Shown here piece after piece: positions 1 to 8,265 of a stretch of DNA of 64,000 nt. The stretch is taken from NCBI RefSeq assembly GCF_037949795.1, contig NZ_CP149932.1, positions 124,001 through 188,000 of the forward strand, written 5' to 3'. The number at the start of each line of letters is the position of its first letter. The stretch's first letter is position 1. The notes under the pieces were generated by a model. It had not been told where the DNA came from, ran no database searches, and worked only from the letters and a program-made list of their open reading frames with translations. The position numbers were made by a program, and so were the translations under genes. The DNA is from Thioclava sp. GXIMD2076. Its GTDB lineage: Bacteria > Pseudomonadota > Alphaproteobacteria > Rhodobacterales > Rhodobacteraceae.

Positions 1-211
1 CGAATGTCTGTTGTCCTTCACGCCCATCGGTTTTGAATACATCTAAGCTAACGTAGAGGTCCTCGCCATCTTGATAGCTGATAACAAGATGAAGTTCATC
101 TAAATCAACGCTTTTCAGTGACCACGCGATATGGACTCTATTACCGTTAATATTTCCAGCTGTTACTTGACCAATATCTGTATAGTCCAGATCCAAAAAA
201 TTAGTGGACAT
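1..211 (-). CDS. hypothetical protein, C-terminus beyond window edge
   Basis: An open frame starts with ATG at 211 on the minus strand and runs off the left edge after 70 codons, beginning MSTNFLDLDYTDIGQ. A Shine-Dalgarno-like GAGGTG lies a few bases upstream. It starts 17 bases after the HAD-like gene stops, so it looks like the last visible gene of the same minus-strand operon. The visible part is acidic and soluble, with no signal peptide or membrane segment. I do not recognise the family. Base composition is AT-rich like its neighbours and unlike the rest of the window. Confidence 0.55.
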   Translation of the reverse strand, partial: MSTNFLDLDYTDIGQVTAGNINGNRVHIAWSLKSVDLDELHLVISYQDGEDLYVSLDVFKTDGREGQQTF

Positions 212-227
212 CACACACCTCATTCAC

Positions 228-908
228 TCAGGCAGAGAAACTCTCTACAAAATCTCGGTCATGCATCAAGCTGTTGAGACTACTAACAACTTTAAACCCT
301 TCTTTCTGGGACCACTCCCGCCAGTCGGAGACTTCGCTCCAGTTACTAACGAATATAAAATCAAGACCGCACTCACATGCAGCTTGAAAATCATATTTGC
401 TATCCCCCAACAACACTGCGGGCAGCCGTATGTTGCCAGAAGCTATTTCACGCTGAAGAATGTCGACTTTGGCGTCTGGGCTACCGAATATTCCGGCATC
501 GAAATACTCTGACAGACGCCGCTCCGCGAACACCTCTCTCAACTCGCCTTGAGCTCCCCCAGATGCAACCATCCAAGGAGTATTAGGCAGCCTCTGACGC
601 AGCGTATCTAACGCAGGAGCCACCTCACATTCCATCAATCCGCTACGCACAAAAGAAGCATAGTCTTCTAATAGCTGATCTAGGCCCGGCCCATCGACGC
701 ATGATGAATACTGAGGAACTATTACTTCCAAAAAATAACGGAATTTTTCATACCGAGAGATTCCGCCTCGCGATATGTGATACTCAACCAACGCTTCCGC
801 GGCAGCTTCGCCATAAGGAAGTGCCGCCGACCGAAAAGCATCCGTTTTTACGACATTAGAATTTAGGATTACCCCATCGCAATCGAATACGAGTGTCGAG
901 TAGATCAT
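228..908 (-). CDS. HAD-superfamily phosphatase-like protein
   Basis: The 226-residue protein carries haloacid dehalogenase motifs: DCDGV at residues 9-13 (nucleophile and acid/base aspartates), a Ser in VASGG for motif II, and GDSKYD for motif IV. HAD phosphatases remove phosphate from sugar phosphates and similar substrates; the true substrate here is unknown. The start is the ATG at 908 rather than an upstream one: it forms an ATGA overlap with the stop of the preceding cytidylyltransferase-like gene and has AGGA in front. Coupling to a CMP-sugar synthetase-like gene suggests a dephosphorylation step in making an activated sugar acid, as in KDO or nonulosonate pathways; that role is inference. 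Confidence 0.75.
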   Translation of the reverse strand: MIYSTLVFDCDGVILNSNVVKTDAFRSAALPYGEAAAEALVEYHISRGGISRYEKFRYFLEVIVPQYSSCVDGPGLDQLLEDYASFVRSGLMECEVAPALDTLRQRLPNTPWMVASGGAQGELREVFAERRLSEYFDAGIFGSPDAKVDILQREIASGNIRLPAVLLGDSKYDFQAACECGLDFIFVSNWSEVSDWREWSQKEGFKVVSSLNSLMHDRDFVESFSA

Positions 909-1618
909 AGTTTCCTGGACCTCTCGTATGTATCCAAGAGATTTTGGGCTACCTCGAAATCGTCCTCCCAATCGATATCGGTTTTTTTGATACCCGTCAT
1001 TTCATACAAAACAGGATTCTGGCCGATCCGATCGCGCAGCTTCAAATAATTGTCTCGACTGGAAATATAGAACGCATGATTGATTTCATAAAGCGGCGCC
1101 AAATCCTGGGTGTTCGGCCATGGGTTAACCTCACGGTCACAATTAATGACACGCTTCGTCGCATCATCCCAAATAAATTGCTGCAGCTTATTTACGCTCA
1201 TAATGGAGTCATTCTCAGCGGCGTTGATCACGCGAGAAGAATAGATGTCCAAGGCTTCCTTATAATCTCTTTCATCGACGAAAGGGGAAGTTGCATGTAG
1301 CCAGAAAATGTGCTCGCCTTCGACCACAGTCGGAACGTAATCGATGAGATCTTGAACCTTAGTGGTAGAGAGGCAAAGCGCTTCCGGTCTCTCTACCAAG
1401 CGTAAATTCTTTACGTCGGAAAATTCCTCGAACTGTTGAGCAATAACCTTATCGTTGGTCGACACGATTACTTCTGCCACTGTGTCAGCTAGTTGAACCA
1501 GCTGTTCCATCTTATGTTGAAATAAGCTTCGCCCGTCGGGACGAAATGGCCGTGTATTTTTGCCCACTGCACGAGTGCTTCCTGCACGGAGAGGGAAGAA
1601 GACAGAAACGTTTTTCAT
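905..1618 (-). CDS. acylneuraminate cytidylyltransferase-family (CMP-sugar synthetase-like) protein
   Basis: The 237-residue protein begins with FPLRAGSTRAVGKN, which matches the nucleotide-binding signature of CMP-NeuAc/CMP-KDO synthetases (ARxGSxRxxxKN). It also has the STNDK segment and a later HATSPF motif typical of the family. These enzymes transfer CMP from CTP to a sugar acid before it is built into a surface glycan. The chosen ATG at 1618 places the signature at the N-terminus as in relatives; a GTG at 1624 would instead give a GTGA overlap with the upstream aldolase-like gene. Substrate identity is not visible. Its neighbours (aldolase-like protein, phosphatase-like protein) make a surface-sugar pathway likely. 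Confidence 0.8.
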   Translation of the reverse strand: MKNVSVFFPLRAGSTRAVGKNTRPFRPDGRSLFQHKMEQLVQLADTVAEVIVSTNDKVIAQQFEEFSDVKNLRLVERPEALCLSTTKVQDLIDYVPTVVEGEHIFWLHATSPFVDERDYKEALDIYSSRVINAAENDSIMSVNKLQQFIWDDATKRVINCDREVNPWPNTQDLAPLYEINHAFYISSRDNYLKLRDRIGQNPVLYEMTGIKKTDIDWEDDFEVAQNLLDTYERSRKL

Positions 1619-1620
1619 GA

Positions 1621-3228
1621 TCACATCGCGTATATTGAAGTGGATTTAAGTGCTTTGTAGCTCGTGGGAGTTACCGACAGAATTTCAGGAGCCTCGGCGT
1701 GCTCGATGTACAGTTGAAGCTGCGCCTCAATTTCATCATTTCGAGCATCGCCCGGCATATATCCGTCGAAACCTGCCATCAGCACACGCCGCGCACGACC
1801 ACTACTTGCTACGGAAAGAGCATAGGGCAGCACTTGCGAGCTCGGCACAACACAGAACGCTTCATGGAATTCAAAGACGCCCTTTTCCACGGCCATACCA
1901 AAATCAAGCAGGGTTTTCCCTGAAAGAGCTGATTGTAATTCCGGACGAAGCATCGATGCCGGCGTGATAAGAGGTTGCGGCAATTCCGTATGCGTTTCGA
2001 TATCCGCAAGCAGCCGTACCGGATGACAGGCTGCACGCAAATCGATAAGATCGTCGGAAATTGCAGATTGCGTATTCAACGCTATAACTACCGGCCGCTC
2101 ACGCTTGATGTAGGCCTCGAGAGCCTGCCGGTGTTTGGCAACGCCCGCCCCCGTTCCCAAGATGAGCACATCCTTTTCAGCAATGAGCTCAGCAGGAGAC
2201 CATTTTCCCTGCGGCTCAGCGACATAGAAATTCCTCGCATCGTGAAGCCGATCCACGCTGAATTTTTTTCCGCCTTCATCACGCAGCTTTTCAATGACCG
2301 CGAGGATATCCTCTTCGCTATAGCGCGCATCCGACATCATTTCTTGCACATAAGTCGGATGAATACCGTACTTTCCGGTCAAATAATAATAAGGGTTGCT
2401 TCCCCAGCCGCATGCAGCTTTGAGCGGAGCGAAGTAACGATTAATCAACGCCATCAGCGGAACAAGGTTTGCACGTCTGCCACGAAGCGCCTCAGCCTCA
2501 ATAACGAGTTCCTCTGTTCGCGCATTGCCAGGTCCGCGCCCCATACCTGTGACGGTGGCGTCGAGCCATATAGCGCCTTCTTCAGCCGCCCTCAAAGTAT
2601 TCGCCAGTGCGAGCCCCATATTGTCGTGCGTGTGGATACCAATCTCGCCACTCCATTCTTCGCGCAGCCATCCTATGATGCGAGCAGTGTCTGCAGGCGA
2701 CATGCTGCCCATACTATCCGCGAAATAAAGAACCTCGATCGGCCAAGCGCATGCTACTTTTGCTAGATGCACGACTTCTTCTTTAGTCCGATCCGCAATC
2801 TGCATGAGATTGAAGCCCACCCGATAGCCGCGCTCTGTCAGCCAACCAACAGCAGGCAATATCCTCTCGAATTCATGATAGTGGCAAGCGAAGCGCACCA
2901 GTTCGACCGGAGTCTCCTCAGCCTTCTCCGGGAAAAGACGTTCAAGAGAAGCCTCGAAACCCAAATCGGTAAGAAGATCCGATCCGTTAACCATAACTGA
3001 AACGACAAGCCCCTCGGGAATAGAAAGGCTTCTAAGAAAATCGTCAGAGGTATATGCCGTCGCGCCTTTAAAGCCCTTGGTCGAAATGAAGCGAAAACCA
3101 AGTTCAACGACATCGACTTGAGCGGCCTTCATTGCGTGAAGGTAATCGCTCACAACATCTGGCGGGAAGTCCCAATTATTGTAGTAGCCACCATCTCGGA
3201 AGGTACAATCCAGAACAACTTGCTTCAT
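1621..3228 (-). CDS. HMG-CoA-lyase-like aldolase with C-terminal DUF115/MptE-like domain
   Basis: A 535-residue protein in two parts. Residues 1-320 form an HMGL-type TIM barrel: the N-terminal DCTFRDGG motif (residues 7-14) and the metal-binding HTHDN motif near residue 200 match 4-hydroxy-2-oxovalerate aldolase and related enzymes. From about residue 345 a second domain starts with a Rossmann-like VLILGTGAGV segment, resembling the DUF115/MptE-like domain of surface-glycan proteins. Such two-part proteins occur in polysaccharide loci, but their substrate is not known to me. It is the first gene of the AT-rich left operon, with an AGGA about 12 bases before ATG. Confidence 0.7.
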   Translation of the reverse strand: MKQVVLDCTFRDGGYYNNWDFPPDVVSDYLHAMKAAQVDVVELGFRFISTKGFKGATAYTSDDFLRSLSIPEGLVVSVMVNGSDLLTDLGFEASLERLFPEKAEETPVELVRFACHYHEFERILPAVGWLTERGYRVGFNLMQIADRTKEEVVHLAKVACAWPIEVLYFADSMGSMSPADTARIIGWLREEWSGEIGIHTHDNMGLALANTLRAAEEGAIWLDATVTGMGRGPGNARTEELVIEAEALRGRRANLVPLMALINRYFAPLKAACGWGSNPYYYLTGKYGIHPTYVQEMMSDARYSEEDILAVIEKLRDEGGKKFSVDRLHDARNFYVAEPQGKWSPAELIAEKDVLILGTGAGVAKHRQALEAYIKRERPVVIALNTQSAISDDLIDLRAACHPVRLLADIETHTELPQPLITPASMLRPELQSALSGKTLLDFGMAVEKGVFEFHEAFCVVPSSQVLPYALSVASSGRARRVLMAGFDGYMPGDARNDEIEAQLQLYIEHAEAPEILSVTPTSYKALKSTSIYAM

Positions 3229-3449
3229 ATCTTATAATATTCCTTACTTAGGCTTCCTCAGCGACGTAGTCCTGACCTGTTTATGGATAGAGCAACGTAT
3301 TTTCCATCACCAGTCTTTCACTTCCGTCATCGGCACATTCCTGCTACCGTAATTCAAGGCAGACGACACCAAGTCTTAGTCTTTTTCAACCTCATATCCT
3401 CCATGGCATGTCTAAGATTTCCGAGACAACTAGCCTGTCACTGCTGAAT

Positions 3450-3510
3450 GCAAAAAATCCGCACGCCTAAAAGACAAATAAAGACTTGATTATAAAGGAG
3501 CGCGTGCGGA
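3450..3510 (-). terminator. intrinsic terminator of the phage late operon
   Basis: On the minus strand a 9-bp stem (TCCGCACGC at 3502-3510 pairing with GCGTGCGGA at 3458-3466) with a 35-base loop is followed by a run of six T. The 5' arm lies inside the end of the holin-like gene. It ends the phage late transcript before the AT-rich sugar operon. The loop is longer than usual, so efficiency is uncertain. Confidence 0.6.
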
Positions 3511-3834
3511 ACTAAAAAGTTTCGCTCCTGCCATTTCTCTCAAAAATTCTTCCGATAGGCTAAAACTATCTATTGCATCCGGTGCAGAGCGTTTGGCGTA
3601 ATCTAATGTGATTTGTGATAGAGCCTCTTGGCTAGCCATCGGTCCGAGCCGGGCAAGCGCGAGCTGCGCGCCGGTCATCAACGCCGAATGAAGCGCCTCG
3701 CGGTGCTTGGCTTCGATCTCGACCCCGAAGCGTTTCTTGGCCTCGGCTGCAACCCAGGCGACGATGCCGGTCACGATTAGCGCTATCAGTTGCATGATAT
3801 AGGGCGCGACGGTCGATAGGATTGCCTCAGACAT
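3490..3834 (-). CDS. putative phage holin (LLH-like)
   Basis: A 114-residue protein with one N-terminal membrane segment (about residues 8-30) followed by a charged helical domain, a layout shared with the LLH-type holin superfamily. A holin would permeabilise the inner membrane and let the lysozyme reach the wall. The assignment rests on topology and position: it overlaps the lysozyme gene by 8 bases and is the last gene before the terminator. A structural membrane protein cannot be excluded. Confidence 0.5.
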   Translation of the reverse strand: MSEAILSTVAPYIMQLIALIVTGIVAWVAAEAKKRFGVEIEAKHREALHSALMTGAQLALARLGPMASQEALSQITLDYAKRSAPDAIDSFSLSEEFLREMAGAKLFSSARAPL

Positions 3835-4477
3835 TAGTCTTTCCTTTCAAGAAAGCGATCAGAAGATTGATAAGTGGAGGAAGCCATCTGCCATCCACCT
3901 CGGACGTAGTGGAAAACGTGACCCGAGTTCCCAAGAGCGCCAGCGCTTCTACTGGCGAGAGGCGCCGGCTGGGCTTCCACACAACATGACGGTCGCGGCC
4001 GAGCTGCCAGACAGTGATTGGCGCAGTTGGATAGGTGCCATTTTGAAACAGGTCCCGTTCCGCCGTGCGCCGACCGGTGATCGAAGCCGGCCGCAGCCAG
4101 TTCATGATCGCCGCCGCCGCCCCTGCCCGGTCGCCCGCGTTCAGCTTCTTGACCCAATCCGCCCGCGCGATCGCCCCGGTGTTGAAATGGAAACTGACAG
4201 CCGCGTCGAATTCATGCTGCTCGACTGGCACGGTGATAGCGCGCTCGACCTCGGCCTCGAACTTTGCCAGATCTTCGCGGAAGATGCGGAATGCCTCGCG
4301 CAGCGCCGCATCGAAATCAACGGGCATACCCGCAGGAAGATCAGCCGGATCGATGCCGCCCGCGGCCTTGGTGTGGCCAACATATGCGCTCAGAATGCCT
4401 TGGCTGTCGAAGTATGGTCCAGGCACGATACCCTCATGACCGATCAAGGCGATGATACCCTTGTCAGAAGTCTGCAT
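3827..4477 (-). CDS. phage lysozyme (endolysin), glycoside hydrolase family 24
   Basis: A 216-residue protein of the T4-lysozyme type. The catalytic glutamate is seen in IGHEG (E15) and the aspartate in PYFDSQG (D24), spaced as in the family; the later AVSFHFNTGAI and NWLRPASITGRR segments are also characteristic. It hydrolyses the glycan strand of peptidoglycan at lysis. No cleavable signal peptide is seen; a hydrophobic stretch near the C-terminus (WLPPLINLLIAFL) is an extra after the catalytic domain. GGAG precedes the ATG by about 6 bases. It is coupled by overlap to the holin-like gene. Confidence 0.88.
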   Translation of the reverse strand: MQTSDKGIIALIGHEGIVPGPYFDSQGILSAYVGHTKAAGGIDPADLPAGMPVDFDAALREAFRIFREDLAKFEAEVERAITVPVEQHEFDAAVSFHFNTGAIARADWVKKLNAGDRAGAAAAIMNWLRPASITGRRTAERDLFQNGTYPTAPITVWQLGRDRHVVWKPSRRLSPVEALALLGTRVTFSTTSEVDGRWLPPLINLLIAFLKGKTNV

Positions 4478-4491
4478 ATCATTTCTCCATG

Positions 4492-4517
4492 AAAAAGCCC
4501 CGCCGGATGGGCGGGGC
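4492..4517 (-). terminator. intrinsic terminator between methylase and lysozyme genes
   Basis: On the minus strand GCCCCGCC and GGCGGGGC form a perfect 8-bp stem with a 5-base loop, followed by five T. It lies immediately downstream of the DNA methylase gene and upstream of the lysozyme gene on the same strand. Confidence 0.8.
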
Positions 4518-4542
4518 GTGGTAGGGGTTCGAAGGCAGACGC

Positions 4543-5349
4543 TTAGAGCAAGCGTCCGGCCTCAGAGCGGTTCGAGATGATCAGCTCGCGCGCCTCGGTC
4601 GCGCCTTTGGCCGAGACGCTGTATTTGAGCGCCACCTCCTCGAACTCGAAGCCCGCGAAGGTCTCGCGGATCTCGGGCGTGTCATTGATCGACAGCACGA
4701 AGCTGCCCTTGATCTGGCCGAGCTGCTCGGCCATGCGGGCGAACTGGGCGCGATCGAAGATGTTCTTCCCGTAATCATTCTCGCCGCCGTAATAGGGCGG
4801 ATCGAGGTAGAAGAGGCTCCCCGCGCTGTCATAACGGCGCACCAGCTCGGACCAGTCGAGACACTCGAAGACCACGCCCTCGAGCCGCTCATGCGCATCC
4901 TCGAGAAGCGGCCCGATCCGCGAGAGCGAGAACCGCGCCCGATCGGTCGCGACCCCGAAAACCCCGCCCAGCTGCCCGCCAAATGCCAGCCGCTGCAGGT
5001 AGAGGAAACGCGCCGCCCGTTCGAGATCGGTCAGGGTCTCGGGCGGCTGCGTCCGGAGCCGCTCGAACTCGCGGCGTGAGACGATCTGGAACTTCATCAC
5101 CTCCATCAGCTGGGGATAATGGCGCTGCAGGATCCGGAAGAGATTGACGATCTCGCCGTTGATGTCGTTGGCCACCTCGAGCTTGGGCTTAAAACGCCGG
5201 CGCAGGAACACGCCCCCCATGCCCACGAAGGGCTCGATATAGGCGTGATGGTTGATCGCCTCGATCTTCTGCACGAGACGTGCGGACAGATGTTTCTTGC
5301 CGCCCAGCCACGGTGCAACGGGTTGGGCGCTTTTGACTTGATTATACAT
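4543..5349 (-). CDS. phage DNA adenine-N6 methyltransferase (D12 class)
   Basis: The 268-residue protein has the D12-class order of motifs: PWLGGKK near the N-terminus and EPFVGMGGVF (AdoMet binding), then DPPYYGG (catalytic DPPY). It transfers a methyl group to adenine N6 in a short DNA site; the recognition sequence cannot be read from the protein. The ATG at 5349 is preferred because an upstream GTG (5445) would add 32 residues of non-family sequence. It stands alone, with no restriction partner nearby, in the late operon between two terminators. Phage orphan methylases usually protect phage DNA or affect packaging or timing. Confidence 0.85.
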   Translation of the reverse strand: MYNQVKSAQPVAPWLGGKKHLSARLVQKIEAINHHAYIEPFVGMGGVFLRRRFKPKLEVANDINGEIVNLFRILQRHYPQLMEVMKFQIVSRREFERLRTQPPETLTDLERAARFLYLQRLAFGGQLGGVFGVATDRARFSLSRIGPLLEDAHERLEGVVFECLDWSELVRRYDSAGSLFYLDPPYYGGENDYGKNIFDRAQFARMAEQLGQIKGSFVLSINDTPEIRETFAGFEFEEVALKYSVSAKGATEARELIISNRSEAGRLL

Positions 5350-5482
5350 ATGATTCTGCTTGATACGGCGCCCGCCCTCTCGGGGGTCAGGCGACCAGTC
5401 TTGCAGTAGCTTGGGTCGGTGCGGTTTAGTTGACGCTAGTCGCACGGTCGGGGTGTTACAGCACCCCGGCCCCTGAAAGGGG

Positions 5483-5512
5483 CAAAATAAAAGCCCCGCT
5501 CAATGGCGGGGC
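5483..5512 (-). terminator. intrinsic terminator downstream of the 5.6-kb small gene
   Basis: On the minus strand GCCCCGC and GCGGGGC pair around a 6-base loop and are followed by TTTTATTTT. A second small hairpin (GCCCC/GGGGC) sits just beyond it at 5469-5483. Confidence 0.7.
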
Positions 5513-5554
5513 TTGGGTATCATTGAAGCGACGAAGCTCTAGCGAGGCAGCCGG

Positions 5555-5779
5555 TCAGACGTCCCGGCGGATCACGATGATCGGCTGGGTCTGGATCGCG
5601 AAAGACCCGTTTTTCAGGTCATGCACAGCAGTGCCATCCTCCAGCGAGAAGCTCTGCGCTCCCCTGATGCTGAGGGCCTTGCCCGAAGGCAGTGTGCGTG
5701 TGGTTTTTGGCTGCCAAGTCTGGACGGTGTAGCGTTTGCCCAGAGAGTCCTGGCAGACGAAAGTATCTGTCATCTGCAT
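5555..5779 (-). CDS. small hypothetical phage protein
   Basis: A 74-residue soluble protein (starts MQMTDTFVCQD) with no motif I recognise. A predicted beta-rich pattern and the bracketing by a terminator on the downstream side and a regulatory intergenic region on the upstream side support it being an independently transcribed gene. It lies between the methylase and the small membrane proteins of the late region. Confidence 0.5.
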   Translation of the reverse strand: MQMTDTFVCQDSLGKRYTVQTWQPKTTRTLPSGKALSIRGAQSFSLEDGTAVHDLKNGSFAIQTQPIIVIRRDV

Positions 5780-6089
5780 ATCGACTCATGTCCTTATCTG
5801 AGAGCCCCACGCTAACATGATCTCATGTTAATAAATAGCCTCCTTATGATTTTCGCCAAATGCGGGAAAATTCCCCGACATCCTCCTTGAATTTCTCCCT
5901 TCCGAATTCCATCTGAAGGTTATCCCCTGTTGGACTTCAGCGCGGTTCTGTCTCCGTCACAGATCCGCGCTTCTTTTATGCGGCACTGTCTTTTTGGACA
6001 GATTGCCCGGAAACCCGACATGGCTTATAGTTAAAGGGTGACAAGTTTCGGGCGCGGGACCACTCACGGTTTCTGTTCTACCGCGCCCA
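5780..6089. other. 310-bp non-coding gap in the late region
   Basis: No open frame with coding features is seen on either strand. The part next to the 5.6-kb gene is AT-rich and probably holds its promoter. The 5945-6004 part contains two CTGTC/GACAG-type dyads described separately. Confidence 0.5.
5945..6004. promoter_or_regulatory. two CTGTC...ACAG dyads, candidate operators
   Basis: CTGTC (5986-5990) faces GGACAGATT (5996-6004), and a weaker CTGT/ACAG pair lies just upstream (about 5947-5965). The GGACAGATT half-site recurs with the same geometry at 29677-29684, upstream of another minus-strand phage gene. This looks like a binding site for a phage regulator; the protein is unknown. Confidence 0.45.
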
Positions 6090-6581
6090 CTACCTCCCCT
6101 CCCATTTCCCCTCCACAAACAGATTCACCTGCACGGTCTTCTCGCGCGGGCATTGGTGATAGGCCCAGAGCTCGTAACGCTCGGGGATGGCCTTTTCGGC
6201 CGGCCAGACGATCTCCCATGGGCCCCAGGGCTGTTTGAGGCGATTGGGGGGACGCGAGCCGGGCGGGCGGAGGTCTTCCTCACCCGAGGTATCGACCACC
6301 GCGCGGTAGCTGGTGCCACCGATCACCACATAGGCCGCGAGCCCGCGATACTCGCAGCGGCGCTTGATCATATCGCCCATCAGCTGCAGCCCCTCGGGCG
6401 TCACGCTCGCGGAGGTCACGGTCACCGCCACAAAGGGCGTCTGACCGGTGAAGTCGCGCCAGGGCCGCGAGGATTGCGCCTGCCGGATCCATGGCTCGGC
6501 CACGGCCAGCACGGTGATCGCGGCCAGCACCCAGATCGGCAGGCGGTTGGCACGGATGGCGGTTTTGATATGGTCGCTCAT
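6090..6581 (-). CDS. membrane-anchored hypothetical phage protein
   Basis: A 163-residue protein with one N-terminal membrane segment (about residues 15-30, LPIWVLAAITVLAVAEPW) and a periplasmic-type soluble remainder with two Cys. It starts inside the end of the holin-like gene at 6578 through an ATGA overlap, so the two are translated together. Position and topology would suit a lysis accessory or superinfection function, but no family is recognised. Confidence 0.55.
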   Translation of the reverse strand: MSDHIKTAIRANRLPIWVLAAITVLAVAEPWIRQAQSSRPWRDFTGQTPFVAVTVTSASVTPEGLQLMGDMIKRRCEYRGLAAYVVIGGTSYRAVVDTSGEEDLRPPGSRPPNRLKQPWGPWEIVWPAEKAIPERYELWAYHQCPREKTVQVNLFVEGKWEGR

Positions 6582-6874
6582 TTGCCGCCCCCCAGCTTCT
6601 TGCGGATCATGTCCTTGAGGAAATCGCGATCGCGGACCATGGCGGTGAGCACATCGAGCACGATGAGCCCGACCGACATGATGGCCACCGCCGCCAGCAC
6701 CTCGGAGCCGCGCACATAGGGCGCGACCGAGGGCGAGAGGCCCACGGTCAGGAAGGCGCTGGCGGCCGTCTTGGCGAGGCGCTTGACGAGCGGCTCGCGT
6801 TCGGCGTCGCGGGTGGCGACATAGATCACCATCCCCGCCAGCACCGCCCAGTATTCGATAGGTTTGGAAAACAT
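6578..6874 (-). CDS. putative holin-type small membrane protein
   Basis: A 98-residue protein from the ATG at 6874 (GAGGGG upstream; the longer frame reads through a terminator hairpin and is unlikely). Three hydrophobic segments are visible (about residues 5-20, 35-55 and 58-78), followed by a basic tail ending KKLGGGK, a layout typical of class I holins. It sits directly after a terminator and is coupled to the membrane-anchored gene at 6090. A second holin-like gene lies at 3490, so one of them may be an antiholin or have another role. Confidence 0.5.
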   Translation of the reverse strand: MFSKPIEYWAVLAGMVIYVATRDAEREPLVKRLAKTAASAFLTVGLSPSVAPYVRGSEVLAAVAIMSVGLIVLDVLTAMVRDRDFLKDMIRKKLGGGK

Positions 6875-6891
6875 GCGCCCCTCGCTTCGCT

Positions 6892-6918
6892 CATAAAAAA
6901 TCCCGCCTCTCGGGCGGG
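6892..6918 (-). terminator. intrinsic terminator after the tail-fibre operon segment
   Basis: On the minus strand CCCGCC and GGCGGG pair around a short loop and are followed by ATTTTTTA. It begins right at the stop codon of the 6919 gene. Confidence 0.75.
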
Positions 6919-7260
6919 TCATCCTGCATCTTCTGTGCTGGTCTCTTCTGGCTCAGGCGCGGGCGGCGCCGGCAGCGGCACCGGCCCGCTGGCCACCGTG
7001 ACAGGATCGGGAAAGCGCTGCGCCCCGGAGGCATTATCGCCGATCGGCAGGAGCAGCGTGACGGTCCATTCGCCATCCACCTGAGTGGCGCTCTGGATGT
7101 AGCCCCCGCCGATGATCATGTCGTTATCGGGATCGGTCTTCAGGGTGGTGAGATCGTACTCGATCCCGTTGATGGCGAGCACCTCGCCCTTGACCGAGAG
7201 AGACACCAGTTCGTAATCGGTGCCGGGGCTGCGCACGATCGGTGAGAATATGATTTGCAT
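6919..7260 (-). CDS. hypothetical tail-fibre-linked phage protein
   Basis: A 113-residue protein with an acidic, proline-rich C-terminal third (PLPAPPAPEPEET). No enzyme motif is visible. It follows the tail-fibre gene by nine bases, a position often taken by fibre-assembly or virion-associated proteins; that role is inference from context only. Confidence 0.55.
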   Translation of the reverse strand: MQIIFSPIVRSPGTDYELVSLSVKGEVLAINGIEYDLTTLKTDPDNDMIIGGGYIQSATQVDGEWTVTLLLPIGDNASGAQRFPDPVTVASGPVPLPAPPAPEPEETSTEDAG

Positions 7261-7269
7261 GATGGCTCC

Positions 7270-8265
7270 TTATTTCCAGCGCCCGGTCGCGCGCACATGA
7301 ACCTGACAGGTGTCGCCGGAAGCAAAGCTCACCCCGGATGTGCCTGCGCGATAGAGAAAGATCTCCGTGGAGGTGGTGCTCGGGGCCCGCACACCGATAT
7401 TGCTCAGACTGGTCAACCCGACCTCCGAGGATATCAGCGTTTCCGACTGAAGCGTTGCTTCGCAGACCGGTGAGGCCGTGAAGGCCGCGGGGTAGGTCCA
7501 TGTACCTTTCAACCTTTGGGCCTGATCGTAATACAGGGACTTGAGCAACCAGCATTGCTGTGTGCCGTCAGGATGCCGGACATAAGCACCATTCGAGTTG
7601 GAACCGTATTCCGTAAAAAGCCGGACCCATTCGCCCCATGTGCCACTATAGCGGAGACGACGCCACGCCCGCCCCTGCGCTCCCGGATAGGGGTAGGTCT
7701 GGAAGAAGTCCTGATACACTGTGCCAGCGTTATTTCCACGGGTGATCAGAAGCCCGAGGTTCGCCTCCTCCGGCAGATCATCCGTCGATCCGTAGCTGGT
7801 ACAGCTCACGCCCGCCGGGATATCATCGATGCTCGTAATCCCCAGAGCGGACATCGTCGGAAACGGCCCGAGGATACCGTTATCCCCAACCTTCAGCAGG
7901 CGCTGCGGCGTGGTATCCAGATCGGATTGCGTGATCCCCGTCCCTGCCAGCACCCCGCCCGACGCCTTCAAGGTGCCGCTCTGGCCCATGAGGCTGCGCC
8001 CATCTGCCGTGAGATCCGCCATGGCCATCGCACCCGCCCCCGTGAAGTAGGGCAGCTTGTTCGCCGCCCCGTTCAGATGCGCGAAGGCCGCGATATTGTC
8101 CGAGGGCACATCGCCGATCATCGTCTCGATCCAGTCGCCCATGCCCTGCATGTATTCGCCCATGACGGGGAACCAGCCGAGGAAGCCTTGAGCCTTGGCC
8201 GCAAAGCTCGGGTCGCCGAGGATCGGGGCCTCGTTGGGTGGTGGGGTATAGGTGGGTTTTGCCAT
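7270..8265 (-). CDS. phage tail fibre protein with pyocin-knob-like region
   Basis: A 331-residue protein. Residues about 150-225 contain the R-x4-YSGTWGEWVRL pattern found in pyocin-knob and tail-fibre shaft domains; the C-terminal 110 residues form a beta-rich module ending RATGRWK, likely the receptor-binding tip. It should sit at the tail end and contact the host surface. The start overlaps the stop of the 8265 gene by one base (TGATG). It is short for a fibre, so it may attach to a separate baseplate protein. Confidence 0.7.
   Translation of the reverse strand: MAKPTYTPPPNEAPILGDPSFAAKAQGFLGWFPVMGEYMQGMGDWIETMIGDVPSDNIAAFAHLNGAANKLPYFTGAGAMAMADLTADGRSLMGQSGTLKASGGVLAGTGITQSDLDTTPQRLLKVGDNGILGPFPTMSALGITSIDDIPAGVSCTSYGSTDDLPEEANLGLLITRGNNAGTVYQDFFQTYPYPGAQGRAWRRLRYSGTWGEWVRLFTEYGSNSNGAYVRHPDGTQQCWLLKSLYYDQAQRLKGTWTYPAAFTASPVCEATLQSETLISSEVGLTSLSNIGVRAPSTTSTEIFLYRAGTSGVSFASGDTCQVHVRATGRWK

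Noticed and set aside
204-512. 102-residue plus-strand frame
   Set aside because: Antisense to the HAD-like gene and the partial gene at the left edge.
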